Below, in pieces: positions 31,066 through 39,176 of a DNA stretch of 50,929 nt; position 1 is the first letter of the stretch, and every line of letters begins with the position of its first letter. Origin of the DNA: a virus; IMG/VR virus record IMGVR_UViG_3300044655_001044, positions 1 to 50,929 of that record; one strand, 5' to 3'. The notes beneath the pieces are model-generated. The model worked only from the letters and a program-made list of their open reading frames with translations. It ran no database searches and was not told the origin of the DNA. The position numbers were made by a program, and so were the translations under genes.

Positions 31066-32796
31066 ATCCTTACTGAACGATTCTGAGTATTCACCATCTC
31101 CCATAACTTGGTCGATGATTCCTTTTTTCTTTTGTAATATATTATAGATGATTTTCTCAACTGTATTCTCAAAAACGGGATAATATACTAATACACTATT
31201 CTGTTGACCATAACGATATGCTCTATCTTCGGCTTGACTATGATGTGCAGGTACAAATGATAAGTCATTCATAACCACAACTTCACCGGCGGTTAATGTA
31301 ATACCAACACCACCAGCAATAATATTTGAGATAAATATTTTTACCTTATCTTCATTTTGAAATCTATCAACACTTTCTTGTTTCTTTTCTTTAGACATAC
31401 TACCATTTAATATTACAGAGTTCTTTTTGTATTTCTCATGTAACATATCTAATGACATTGTAAAGTTGGTGAATACAATTACTTTCTTTCCTTGGTCTAA
31501 ACATTTGTCTATAATCTCACAAGTATATGGAATTTTTTCGTAAGCAATAAGTTGTCTAATTTTCATTAAACGATTTAAGGTAACACTAATAGTTTCATTG
31601 TCCTTCTTATCATTACTAATTCTTGTAAACTCTTCTAACTCCTCATCATACATTTTACTACTTAACTCTACAAATACAGGTGTAACAATTTTTTCAGGTA
31701 AATCTAAAATATCTGTTTTCATTCTACGAAGAACATATGACTTTGTTCTTTCTCTTAACTCATCCAAATTACTTGCACCACTTGTGTTCCACACTTTTCT
31801 ATTTCCAACTGTGAATTGATAACCTTTACAATAACGACGAACATAAGATTGCCAATTCAATGTTAAAGGTGAATCAACAATCTTTAATAAATTAAAATAG
31901 TTAATTGGTCTTGACGTCATTGGGGTTCCTGTTAATAACCAAACTCGTGGTATGGTTTCTAATACATCATTCAATAAACGAGTTCTGTTCGCCGTGCTAT
32001 TACTAACATAATGTGCTTCATCCACAATTGCTAAATCAAACTTTTCATTTACCAATAATTTATAGTCATCACTATCTTCACTTTTTTCTGTAGTGTGGTA
32101 ATTCTTTAATATATCGTAATTGATAATGTAGTAATCAAAGGTAGAACCCCATTTACGACCTTCAACTATTAATACTTTTCTATCGGTGTAATTTTTAATC
32201 TCTCTATCCCAATTTATTTTAAGAGACGCGGGACATACAATTAATACTTTCTTCGCACCACTTTCCATTGATGCAATAACCGCTGCCGTCGTTTTTCCAA
32301 GACCCATATCATCGGCCAATATAAACTTATTGTTTGCTAATAATTTCTCAATGGCGACTTTCTGATGTTCCATAGGAGGACGATTATCATACGGACTATA
32401 ATCTATTACACGATTTAACTTTTTCTCATCTTGGACAATTGCGGACTTTGGTAACCACATTGCACTCATTTGGTCACTATCTAAAACTTTACCCCATATA
32501 TGAAAAGCTTTATCAGATTCACATAACAATTTTTCACACCAAATTTTTTCAGGAGGGACAGGTAATAACCTTTCTTCCATAATTTTTTCTCCAAATGTGG
32601 AAACCAAATTAATATATTTTCTAGCGACCTTTGGACTCAATTCGTAATATTTCATTACATATTCAGCTTGGGGTCTGGTTAACTTAAAATTTTTAACCTC
32701 ATCTATCTTTCTTTTCCAATCCAATAATTGGTTATTGGAACCTTCGTAAGTTAATAATATACTTCTCGCTTCAATCTCGGGAATTTTTATCTCCAT
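31045..32796 (-). CDS. SNF2-family helicase
   Basis: A 583-residue DNA-dependent ATPase. After an N-terminal extension of about 145 residues comes the SNF2 core: HQKVAIEKLLANNKFILADD then MGLGKTT (Walker A), KVLIVCPASLKINW (Ia), FDLAIVDEAHYVSN (DEAH box), VWLLTGTPM (III), KKVIVFTNF (IV), IIAGGVGITLTAGEVVVMND (V), and EDRAYRYGQ (VI). The layout resembles SMARCAL1-type annealing helicases; in T4 the branch-migrating helicase UvsW has a related job in recombination and replication restart. It is convergent with the nuclease-like gene. No full late octamer is seen before it (a TATTTAGT variant lies at 32814-32821). Confidence 0.9.
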   Translation of the reverse strand: MEIKIPEIEARSILLTYEGSNNQLLDWKRKIDEVKNFKLTRPQAEYVMKYYELSPKVARKYINLVSTFGEKIMEERLLPVPPEKIWCEKLLCESDKAFHIWGKVLDSDQMSAMWLPKSAIVQDEKKLNRVIDYSPYDNRPPMEHQKVAIEKLLANNKFILADDMGLGKTTAAVIASMESGAKKVLIVCPASLKINWDREIKNYTDRKVLIVEGRKWGSTFDYYIINYDILKNYHTTEKSEDSDDYKLLVNEKFDLAIVDEAHYVSNSTANRTRLLNDVLETIPRVWLLTGTPMTSRPINYFNLLKIVDSPLTLNWQSYVRRYCKGYQFTVGNRKVWNTSGASNLDELRERTKSYVLRRMKTDILDLPEKIVTPVFVELSSKMYDEELEEFTRISNDKKDNETISVTLNRLMKIRQLIAYEKIPYTCEIIDKCLDQGKKVIVFTNFTMSLDMLHEKYKKNSVILNGSMSKEKKQESVDRFQNEDKVKIFISNIIAGGVGITLTAGEVVVMNDLSFVPAHHSQAEDRAYRYGQQNSVLVYYPVFENTVEKIIYNILQKKKGIIDQVMGDGEYSESFSKDLLKSLL

Positions 32797-32837
32797 ATAA
32801 TATATACAATATAACTAAATAGAATGAAAGATTAAAC

Positions 32838-32845
32838 TATTTATA
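32838..32845 (+). promoter_or_regulatory. Late-type promoter that fixes a start codon
   Basis: TATTTATA ends on the A of an ATG at 32845. Transcription could not include that codon, so the next in-frame ATG at 32851 is the likely start. Confidence 0.58.
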
Positions 32846-32850
32846 TGGAT

Positions 32851-33363
32851 ATGAATAATAAACTACCTATTACGAGAATGTCCAAATTCCTTTCTCAAGA
32901 CGACTTTGATTTAAATATTCAAATGGGTCAGGAGTACCTTCATGGTGATTTGGGGATAAAATTGGTACTATATCGTGTAGATAAACAAAAAACAGAAAAC
33001 GACGACGTTTACGCCGAAGTTGGAGTGGATGAAATTAAATATTTCCCACCTATTGAGTTTTATGCGTTAGTTAAAATAGAAGAACCAAAGAATAGTACAT
33101 ATAAAGGTGGGTTATTAAGATACAACGAACCAGGTAATATGACATTATCGGTATATATAAAACATTTAGAAGAATTGAAGGTTGACATTAAATACGGAGA
33201 TTTTATTGGATATCCTGAATCTGAAACAAGAACAAGATATTATAATGTTTCAAATGACGGAAAGGTAACATCAGATAATAAACATAATATGTTTGGTTAC
33301 AAACCATATTATAGAAACATTGTATGTACTGCGGTACAAGACAATACATTTAGAGGAGTATAA
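32851..33363 (+). CDS. Neck or tail-completion protein, possibly gp14-like
   Basis: A 170-residue protein from ATG 32851. The region LGIKLVLYRVDKQ, DVYAEVGVDEIKYFPPIEFY, NMTLSVYIKHLEELKVDIK and GDFIGYPESETRTRYYNVSN follows the order seen in T4 gp14 (YYVPREYV, EVTLSI, GDLIYFP, FEINWV). I therefore suggest a gp14-like role in joining head and tail. T4 gp14 is longer (256), and the match is by eye. It lies 1 nt before the gp15-like gene, as expected for a neck/tail-completion operon. Confidence 0.5.
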   Translation: MNNKLPITRMSKFLSQDDFDLNIQMGQEYLHGDLGIKLVLYRVDKQKTENDDVYAEVGVDEIKYFPPIEFYALVKIEEPKNSTYKGGLLRYNEPGNMTLSVYIKHLEELKVDIKYGDFIGYPESETRTRYYNVSNDGKVTSDNKHNMFGYKPYYRNIVCTAVQDNTFRGV

Positions 33364-33364
33364 C

Positions 33365-34645
33365 ATGGGAATACCTAAAAGAAAAACAAATATTGAAATC
33401 TATAAAGGTTCTGAACTCACTAAAAGGAGACAGGAACTTTTGGATAATATTACCAAATCAGATACGAATCTTCCCGATTCTATATTACACGATGATTTAG
33501 ATAGGGGTATGTTAGATTATGTTACAAAAACATTTAAGGTTGTAACTGACGGTAAACAAATCCCAATTATAAATAAAATTCTTACAATACAAAGATGGGG
33601 AGAGTTTATGCAGAATTGGTCGTTTAGTGATGAAGACGGGAACATGCAACTTCCATTTATTGCAACCATTAGAAAACCTGACGTTCAATTTGGAACAAAT
33701 CCGGCAGTTCAAAGAACAATACCCGATAGATACCAAGTTTATTATGCATCAGTTCCGAATTGGAATGGTTCACAATTAGGTGCGGATATATATACAATCC
33801 CACAACCTATCCCTGTGGATATTACTTATGATGTAACAATTATATGTAATAAATTTAGAGATTTAAACAAGTTTAATAAAATCATATTACGTCACTTTGC
33901 GTCAAGACAAGATTACACAATGATTAAAGGACATTACATTCCTATTGTTCTTGATAAGATTGAAGATAATAGTCCAATTGAAACGATTGACGGACGTAGA
34001 TTTTACGTTCAGAATTACCAATTTACAATGTTAGGTTATTTGATAGATAGTGAGGAGTTTGAAGTGAAACCCGCCATTAATAGATTATTTACCATGTTTG
34101 AGTTTATAAAAGACAATCCCAAATTTGGTGTCAATAAAGTTGTTAATACTAATGATATAATACAAACTGTAAATTTAGCAGTTGACGGAATTCAAACTGT
34201 TTTTGATGTTGGTGAAAGTATTGGTACATTATTCGGTGTTTATGTAAATGATGTATTACAAACAAAAAATACAAATTATTTACATATTACTTACACTTCA
34301 AAAATAGAATTTGTTTCTCCATATATCCCAACCGCCGGAAGTAAACTCACCATTGTTTATTATAAAAGTAAAAATAGTAGAATAGTAGGAACATCAGGTA
34401 CAATTTTTAGTTTTGTTAGAGAAGAGTTTCAATTCACAGGTTCGGGATCTTTTTTTGACCCACCAACCAATAATAGACCAATGTTTGATACAAATGAAAT
34501 GATTAATAGTGTTGTTACAGTTGAGATTAATGGATTGGCAGAACAACAAGGTATCGGATTTATTGTTTCAGATGATAACTCGTATATTATTTTATCGGAT
34601 AGACCATCAATAAATTCAAATATATCGGTAGGATATTTATTTTAA
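33365..34645 (+). CDS. gp15: Tail sheath stabiliser, gp15-like, with extra C-terminal domain
   Basis: A 426-residue protein. The start is ATG 33365; a longer frame would overlap the previous gene. Residues 50-245 follow the T4 gp15 pattern, which caps the sheath and tube: KQIPIINKILTIQRWGEFM, LPFIATIRKPDVQFG, VYYASVPNW, YTIPQPIPVDITYDVTII, GHYIPIVLDKI, RFYVQNYQFTMLGYL. Residues 246-426 are extra compared with T4 gp15 (272) and hold a beta domain with DGIQTVFDVGESIGTLFGVY and NSVVTVEINGLAEQQGIGF. That extension, from Met244 on, is repeated as the separate next gene. Confidence 0.72.
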   Translation: MGIPKRKTNIEIYKGSELTKRRQELLDNITKSDTNLPDSILHDDLDRGMLDYVTKTFKVVTDGKQIPIINKILTIQRWGEFMQNWSFSDEDGNMQLPFIATIRKPDVQFGTNPAVQRTIPDRYQVYYASVPNWNGSQLGADIYTIPQPIPVDITYDVTIICNKFRDLNKFNKIILRHFASRQDYTMIKGHYIPIVLDKIEDNSPIETIDGRRFYVQNYQFTMLGYLIDSEEFEVKPAINRLFTMFEFIKDNPKFGVNKVVNTNDIIQTVNLAVDGIQTVFDVGESIGTLFGVYVNDVLQTKNTNYLHITYTSKIEFVSPYIPTAGSKLTIVYYKSKNSRIVGTSGTIFSFVREEFQFTGSGSFFDPPTNNRPMFDTNEMINSVVTVEINGLAEQQGIGFIVSDDNSYIILSDRPSINSNISVGYLF

Positions 34646-34655
34646 ATTATAATCT

Positions 34656-35159
34656 ATGTACGAATTTATAAAAGATAATGTCGTTTCAAGTCAGAGTCAA
34701 AACATGCCGATTAATATAACAACGGTCAGTTTTGTTGCGGACGGAACACAAACTAATTTTAGTGTTGGAACTAATATCGGAACCTTATTTTCAGTTTCAA
34801 TGAACGGTATTGGTCAAATAAGAGATTTAAGTTTTACGTTTATAAACTTTACAAGTACGATTACTTTTATTGAACCTCCGTTAAATAACTCAATAATAAC
34901 GGTACAATTTTATAAAGGAATTAATAGTGTAATATTAGATAATAAGGGTAAATTATTACAATATGAAAAAGAAGAGTTTATTTACTCTACATCAACGGTG
35001 TTTAACTTAAGTAATTACATCAATAGTTTAATAACAGTTGAAACCAATGGATTAGCTGAAGAAGAGTCAGTTGGGTTTGAGATTACGGGAGACGATGAAA
35101 TTACATATCTCTCCAATCCTAAAGTTGGGTCAAAAATTAGTATATCTTATCTATACTAA
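34656..35159 (+). CDS. Stand-alone duplicate of the gp15-like C-terminal domain
   Basis: A 167-residue protein that repeats the C-terminal part of its neighbour. MYEFIKDN matches MFEFIKDN at 244-251 of the gp15-like protein; DGTQTNFSVGTNIGTLF matches DGIQTVFDVGESIGTLF; NSLITVETNGLAEEESVGFE matches NSVVTVEINGLAEQQGIGFI; both end on a beta strand with Y-L-F or Y-L-Y. The gene begins at the Met that corresponds to Met244, so it looks like a tandem partial duplication that became a gene. The domain layout (DGxQTxFxVG, then a strand-rich end) resembles small beta modules of phage tail proteins. A tail decoration role is likely. Confidence 0.8.
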   Translation: MYEFIKDNVVSSQSQNMPINITTVSFVADGTQTNFSVGTNIGTLFSVSMNGIGQIRDLSFTFINFTSTITFIEPPLNNSIITVQFYKGINSVILDNKGKLLQYEKEEFIYSTSTVFNLSNYINSLITVETNGLAEEESVGFEITGDDEITYLSNPKVGSKISISYLY

Positions 35160-35314
35160 TCATCTCCGTAAATGTCCTTCTTTTTAGGTTTACAAAGTTC
35201 CTCAATGTGTTTTTCCAATACTTTATAAATTTTTAATCCATTTTTATCACAAAAATTTTTTAACATTTCGTGGTGTTTCTGACCTATTTTAACGTTTTTT
35301 TGTTTGTTTTCCAT
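35156..35314 (-). CDS. Small reverse-strand protein, possibly DNA-binding
   Basis: A 52-residue protein read on the minus strand from ATG 35314 to TAG 35156, short but with natural composition: basic N-terminus MENKQKNVKIGQKHHEMLKN, then FCDKNGLKIYKVLEKHIEEL and a polar end CKPKKKDIYGDD. The strand-helix-helix layout (NVKIGQK, HHEMLKNFCDKNG, KIYKVLEKHIEEL) fits a ribbon-helix-helix-type DNA-binding protein. It overlaps the end of the previous gene by 4 nt and is the only reverse gene in the late tail block, with a TATTTATC octamer variant before it. Confidence 0.7.
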   Translation of the reverse strand: MENKQKNVKIGQKHHEMLKNFCDKNGLKIYKVLEKHIEELCKPKKKDIYGDD

Positions 35315-35330
35315 ATAAAAGATAATTAAA

Positions 35331-35338
35331 GATAAATA
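35331..35338 (-). promoter_or_regulatory. Possible late-type promoter (variant)
   Basis: TATTTATC on the minus strand lies 16 nt before ATG 35314. The last base deviates from the octamer, so this is a weaker call. Confidence 0.35.
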
Positions 35339-35384
35339 ACTATCTTTTTAATAAAAGTTAGGAAATCTTTGGTAAAAACAAAGA

Positions 35385-35392
35385 TATTTATT
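35385..35392 (+). promoter_or_regulatory. Late-type promoter of the tail sheath gene
   Basis: TATTTATT lies 38 nt before ATG 35431 and is followed by AGATAAGTAATAAAAACAA, sharing the downstream AATAAAA with the protease and scaffold promoters. The longer leader sets the sheath, scaffold and tube genes apart from the near-leaderless ones. Confidence 0.6.
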
Positions 35393-35430
35393 AGATAAGT
35401 AATAAAAACAATTTAACCAAACAAAAATCA

Positions 35431-38262
35431 ATGGCAAGTAATAACAGAGTTTTCGTGTCTCCTGGTGTTTATACATCAGAGAAAGATCTAACATTCGTAG
35501 CACAAAGTATAGGTGTTACAACATTGGGATTAGTGGGTGAAACCTTAAAAGGTCCCGCTTTTGAACCAATATTAATTTCAAATTTTGACGAATTTAAAAC
35601 ATACTTCGGACCAACCTCACCTGAAAAAGATGGTGCTGGCAATCCAAAATATGAATTAGGTTATGTCGCTAAATCTTATTTACAAGAGTCAAATCAATTA
35701 TTTGTAACAAGAGTATTAGGTAAGACAGGTTACAAAGCAGGAAAAACATTCGGCATTAAAACAATAGGTGGTATATCTGTTGACTTAACACAAACTCCAA
35801 GTTCAACTACAGGTATTACAACACCAACAGCTGAGGACATTGTAAACCCAACATATAGTACTTTTTATAGTTCATTATCTGGTAAAACCAATTCAACTGG
35901 TACAACGGTTACAAATTATATAGTCACTAATTACGGTAGCGGTTTATCTACAGGTGATTGGTTTACAATTGGAAATGTTCCATCATCAGCAACATCAGGT
36001 TTAACGGGAAATCAAAAAACAAGTCCTATTGGAACCGCAACTATAAAAAATTGGAATAACGTGTTTACCAATACTAACGGTACCGAAGTGTATAGTTACT
36101 TATTTGTTTATGCTGCTAGTTCAATGAATTTTACCACAACAAAATATACATATACCGCAACTTCAGTATATGATAAGGAAATTGTTATGGCGGCATTAAG
36201 ATCAAGAGGAAATTATTCACAAGAATCTTTAAATTTTCAAGTTACTGGAAACACATCTTTTACTATTAGTGGGGCAACGTTAACAAGTGACCCATTATCG
36301 GAATTTAATATTTATGTTACAGGAACTACAGGTGCTAAGGTTTTCACGTGTAGTTTAGATTCAACGTCAACAAAATACATAACTAAAGTTTTAGGAACAA
36401 GTCCATATGATAAAGATGGTAACGATGTTCCATTATATGTTCACGAAGTTTATCCGAACTTAACAAAAAACTTATATAATCAAGGTTTAATTAGAGGTTT
36501 AAGCCTAACTGAAGTATATAATGCGGAAGGTGACAACTTCTCAAATACTTGGGACACACCAAAGTCACCTACTGTGGTTTCTGAAGTTCGTGGTGGTAAA
36601 GTTGATGATTTATTTGATGTTATTACAATTTCTGACGGAAACGCCGCAAATCAGGAAATTAAAATCACAATTCAAAATATTAATATTGAAACAGGTGAAT
36701 TTGATATATTAGTTAGAGATTTTAATGATTCCGATGAAAACATGGTTGTTTTGGAAAAATTCTCAAGATGTTCAATGAATCCAGACGTTGCAGGATATGT
36801 TGCTAGAAAAATAGGTACATCAACTGGTGAGTATACTTTGAATTCTAAATACATTATGTTACTTATGGACTCTAACGCACCATCAAATGCATTTCCTGCA
36901 GGATTTAAAGGTTTTACAAATGCAACTTTATCAGGTTCAACAACATTAGGTAGTGTTCTTTATAAAACTGAATTTTTTGATTCTGGTGAAACAATTTATG
37001 ATGACATAACAAGTAATGGTGATAAATTTAGAAAAACATCTTTAGGTTTATCTTCTGATGGTAATTTTAATTTTGACTCCGATTTGTTTAAATATAAATG
37101 TTCAACAGAAGCAACTCAAAAAGGATCAACAGACGGATTTCACTTATCTATAAACGCAGCTACAATAACTGGAAATACAGTTTCAGGATTAATGTACCAA
37201 ACAACACCTTATGATTTAGAAGGTACCGATAAAGGTAAATTAGATAGTATTAACTTCCGTAAATTTACATTTGCCGTATGTGGTGGTTTTGATGGTTGGG
37301 ACATTTACAGACAAGTAAGAACATATGGTGACGGTTATATATTTGGAAAATTAACATATATTTCAGGTCTTACAACAAATGGTGGATTGTTTGACACTGC
37401 AAATGGAAACTCTGATTATTATGCTTATTTAGAAGGTATTCAAACATATGCAAATCCTGAGGCCGTAGATATTAACGTATTTGCAACTCCAGGTATTAAC
37501 TTCTACGACCATAGTTCATTAACAACTCAAGCAATTGACATGATTGAAACTGATAGAGCGGATTCAATTTATATAATTGGAGCACCAAATGAAACTATTG
37601 CATCTAACGTTATTGACGATTTAGACGGTATCGCAGTTGACTCAAACTATTCAGCCACATATTGGCCTTGGATTCAAGTAAGAGACACGGATAATGCAAC
37701 TCAATTATATATTCCACCAACAGGTGAGGTTGTTAAGAACATCGCCTTAACTGACAACGTATCTTATCCTTGGTTCGCAGTTGCGGGTTACAGTAGAGGT
37801 TTGGTAAACGCAATCAAAGCACAAAAGAAACTTACTCTTGACGAAAGAGATGAGTTATATAAGGCGAGAATCAACCCAATTGCAACATTCTCTGATACAG
37901 GTACCATTATATGGGGTAATAAAACGTTACAAGTTAGAGAGTCGGCTTTAGATAGAATCAACGTAAGAAGATTATTATTAAGAGCTAGAAAATTGATTTC
38001 TGCGGTAGCTGTAAGGTTATTGTTTGAACAAAATGACGACCAAGTAAGACAAGAGTTCTTAAGATTAGTAAATCCTATCTTGGAATCAATTAAGAAAGAA
38101 AGAGGTTTGTATGACTTCCGTGTGAGTGTATCTAATGATCCAGAGGACATCGATGCTAACACATTAAGAGGTAAGATTTATATCAAACCAACTCGTTCTT
38201 TAGAATTCATTGATTTGGAATTTGTAATCACTCCAACAGGAGCTTCATTTGACAATATCTAA
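35431..38262 (+). CDS. gp18: Tail sheath protein, gp18-like
   Basis: A 943-residue contractile sheath protein. The N-terminus RVFVSPGVYTSEKDLTFVAQ, TTLGLVGETLKGPAFEPILI and FDEFKTYFGP are the typical sheath start. The conserved C-terminal domain has ADSIYIIGAP, YPWFAVAGYSRGLVNAIKAQ, LDRINVRRLLLRARKLISAV, RLLFEQNDD and RGKIYIKPTRSLEFIDLEFV. It is much longer than T4 gp18 (659) because of beta-rich surface insertions between about 110 and 620. It has its own late-type promoter and is followed by a terminator. Confidence 0.93.
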   Translation: MASNNRVFVSPGVYTSEKDLTFVAQSIGVTTLGLVGETLKGPAFEPILISNFDEFKTYFGPTSPEKDGAGNPKYELGYVAKSYLQESNQLFVTRVLGKTGYKAGKTFGIKTIGGISVDLTQTPSSTTGITTPTAEDIVNPTYSTFYSSLSGKTNSTGTTVTNYIVTNYGSGLSTGDWFTIGNVPSSATSGLTGNQKTSPIGTATIKNWNNVFTNTNGTEVYSYLFVYAASSMNFTTTKYTYTATSVYDKEIVMAALRSRGNYSQESLNFQVTGNTSFTISGATLTSDPLSEFNIYVTGTTGAKVFTCSLDSTSTKYITKVLGTSPYDKDGNDVPLYVHEVYPNLTKNLYNQGLIRGLSLTEVYNAEGDNFSNTWDTPKSPTVVSEVRGGKVDDLFDVITISDGNAANQEIKITIQNINIETGEFDILVRDFNDSDENMVVLEKFSRCSMNPDVAGYVARKIGTSTGEYTLNSKYIMLLMDSNAPSNAFPAGFKGFTNATLSGSTTLGSVLYKTEFFDSGETIYDDITSNGDKFRKTSLGLSSDGNFNFDSDLFKYKCSTEATQKGSTDGFHLSINAATITGNTVSGLMYQTTPYDLEGTDKGKLDSINFRKFTFAVCGGFDGWDIYRQVRTYGDGYIFGKLTYISGLTTNGGLFDTANGNSDYYAYLEGIQTYANPEAVDINVFATPGINFYDHSSLTTQAIDMIETDRADSIYIIGAPNETIASNVIDDLDGIAVDSNYSATYWPWIQVRDTDNATQLYIPPTGEVVKNIALTDNVSYPWFAVAGYSRGLVNAIKAQKKLTLDERDELYKARINPIATFSDTGTIIWGNKTLQVRESALDRINVRRLLLRARKLISAVAVRLLFEQNDDQVRQEFLRLVNPILESIKKERGLYDFRVSVSNDPEDIDANTLRGKIYIKPTRSLEFIDLEFVITPTGASFDNI

Positions 38263-38288
38263 TCTAAAAGGAGATATATAAAAATAAG

Positions 38289-38316
38289 AAGGGTATCAGA
38301 AATGGTACCCTTTTTT
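38289..38316 (+). terminator. Intrinsic terminator after the sheath gene
   Basis: GGGTATC (38291-38297) pairs with GGTACCC (38304-38310), 7 bp with one T-G pair, loop AGAAAT, followed by six T and preceded by AA that extends the stem. The loop repeats in the terminator after the tube gene. Confidence 0.85.
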
Positions 38317-38541
38317 AATGCTCCACGTAGAACCATATTATATAACAATTATACTATTATATTATACCCAGAATACTGGAACTAGATATACTAGTATTTA
38401 TTATTGAAATATTAAATTATTAAAGGAGAGTAGTAAACTGGAACTAGATACTGGAGCCTGTAAAAAACTACGAAAAATAATTGACATAAACAAGTATTTC
38501 CAATAAAAAACTTAAAATAAAATTATTTTCCAATATAGATA
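38317..38541 (+). repeat. Gene-free region with 14-bp direct repeat and small palindromes
   Basis: The 324-nt gap between sheath and tube genes is the longest gene-free stretch. After the terminator it holds ACTGGAACTAGATA twice (38375-38388 and 38437-38450), the palindrome ATACTAGTAT (38388-38397), a small hairpin ACTAG-atata-CTAGT (38381-38395) and AAAGGAG twice (38268-38274 region and about 38422-38428), which resembles a Shine-Dalgarno sequence but has no start codon behind it. No convincing ORF or tRNA is visible. It may be a processed leader RNA, a protein-binding site or a remnant. Confidence 0.5.
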
Positions 38542-38549
38542 TATTTATA
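38542..38549 (+). promoter_or_regulatory. Late-type promoter of the tail tube gene
   Basis: TATTTATA lies 37 nt before ATG 38587 and is followed by AGAAAGTAAATAAC. The tube gene is its own unit between two terminators. Confidence 0.6.
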
Positions 38550-38586
38550 AGAAAGTAAATAACTTAAAAACTTTAACAAATACAAT

Positions 38587-39075
38587 ATGGCAGATTTATT
38601 AATGAAAATGCCGGTTCCTTACGAACCGAAAAGAAAAAATAGATTTATCCTAAGATTTCCATCATCTTTAGGAATAAATGAGTGGTATGTATTCTCCACA
38701 GCGAGACCATCTGCTAAAATTAAATCAGTTGAGATTCCTTTCTTGAACACAAAAACTTATGTTGCTGGTCAATTTGAGTGGGAAGAGATTAAAGTTCAAT
38801 TTAAAGACCCAATTGGTCCTTCTGCTTCTCAAGCACTTATGGAATGGTTCCGTTTACATGCGGAGTCAGTTACAGGTCGTATGGGATATGCTGCGGGTTA
38901 TAAGAAAGACATTGAATTGGAGATGTTAGACCCAACGGGAGTTGTGGTTGAAAAATGGATTTTACAAGGTTGTTTCTTAACAAGTTTGAACTTCGGTGAT
39001 TTAGATTACTCAAGAGATGATTTGGCAACAATTGACGCTTCATTAAGAATGGACCGTTGTATCCAAGTTTATTAA
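38587..39075 (+). CDS. gp19: Tail tube protein, gp19-like
   Basis: A 162-residue protein of the size of T4 gp19 (163). PVPYEPKRKNRFILRFPSSL, KSVEIPFLNTKTYVAGQFEW, EEIKVQFKDPIGPSASQALM, EWFRLHAESVTGRMGYAAGY, KWILQGCFLTSLNFGDLDYS and DLATIDASLRMDRC are the standard tail tube pattern. It polymerises to form the inner tube of the contractile tail. It stands between its own promoter and terminator, fitting the need for many copies; codon use is C-enriched as in the capsid gene. Confidence 0.94.
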   Translation: MADLLMKMPVPYEPKRKNRFILRFPSSLGINEWYVFSTARPSAKIKSVEIPFLNTKTYVAGQFEWEEIKVQFKDPIGPSASQALMEWFRLHAESVTGRMGYAAGYKKDIELEMLDPTGVVVEKWILQGCFLTSLNFGDLDYSRDDLATIDASLRMDRCIQVY

Positions 39076-39097
39076 TATAATAATTTTTCATATGAGA

Positions 39098-39130
39098 AAC
39101 CGATATACCAGAAATGGGTATCGGTTTTTT
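39098..39130 (+). terminator. Intrinsic terminator after the tube gene
   Basis: AACCGATA (39098-39105) pairs with TATCGGTT (39119-39126), extendable with a small bulge through ACC/GGG, loop containing CAGAAATG, then a run of T. The stem bases differ from the sheath terminator but the loop is nearly the same. Confidence 0.85.
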
Positions 39131-39176
39131 TATTTAAAAACTTTACTTTATCATAGTTATAGTATAAACTTATATT

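Noticed and set aside
33293-33364. Upstream start at 33293 for the gp15-like gene
   Set aside because: It would overlap the previous gene by 71 nt and add 24 residues without protein-like character; ATG 33365 directly follows the stop codon of that gene.
38318-38407. A 29-codon frame after the sheath terminator
   Set aside because: Too short, begins directly after a terminator, has no promoter before it, and its sequence is only the translation of A/T-rich repeats.
38375-38480. Possible tRNA or tRNA remnant in the gap before the tube gene
   Set aside because: No seven-base acceptor stem, anticodon arm or GTTCRA-type T loop could be fitted; only short repeats and hairpins are seen.
38465-38520. 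TTGACA followed after 17 nt by TAAAAA as a sigma70-type promoter
   Set aside because: Bacteroidota do not use this consensus, the -10 match is poor, and a better late octamer lies closer to the tube gene.
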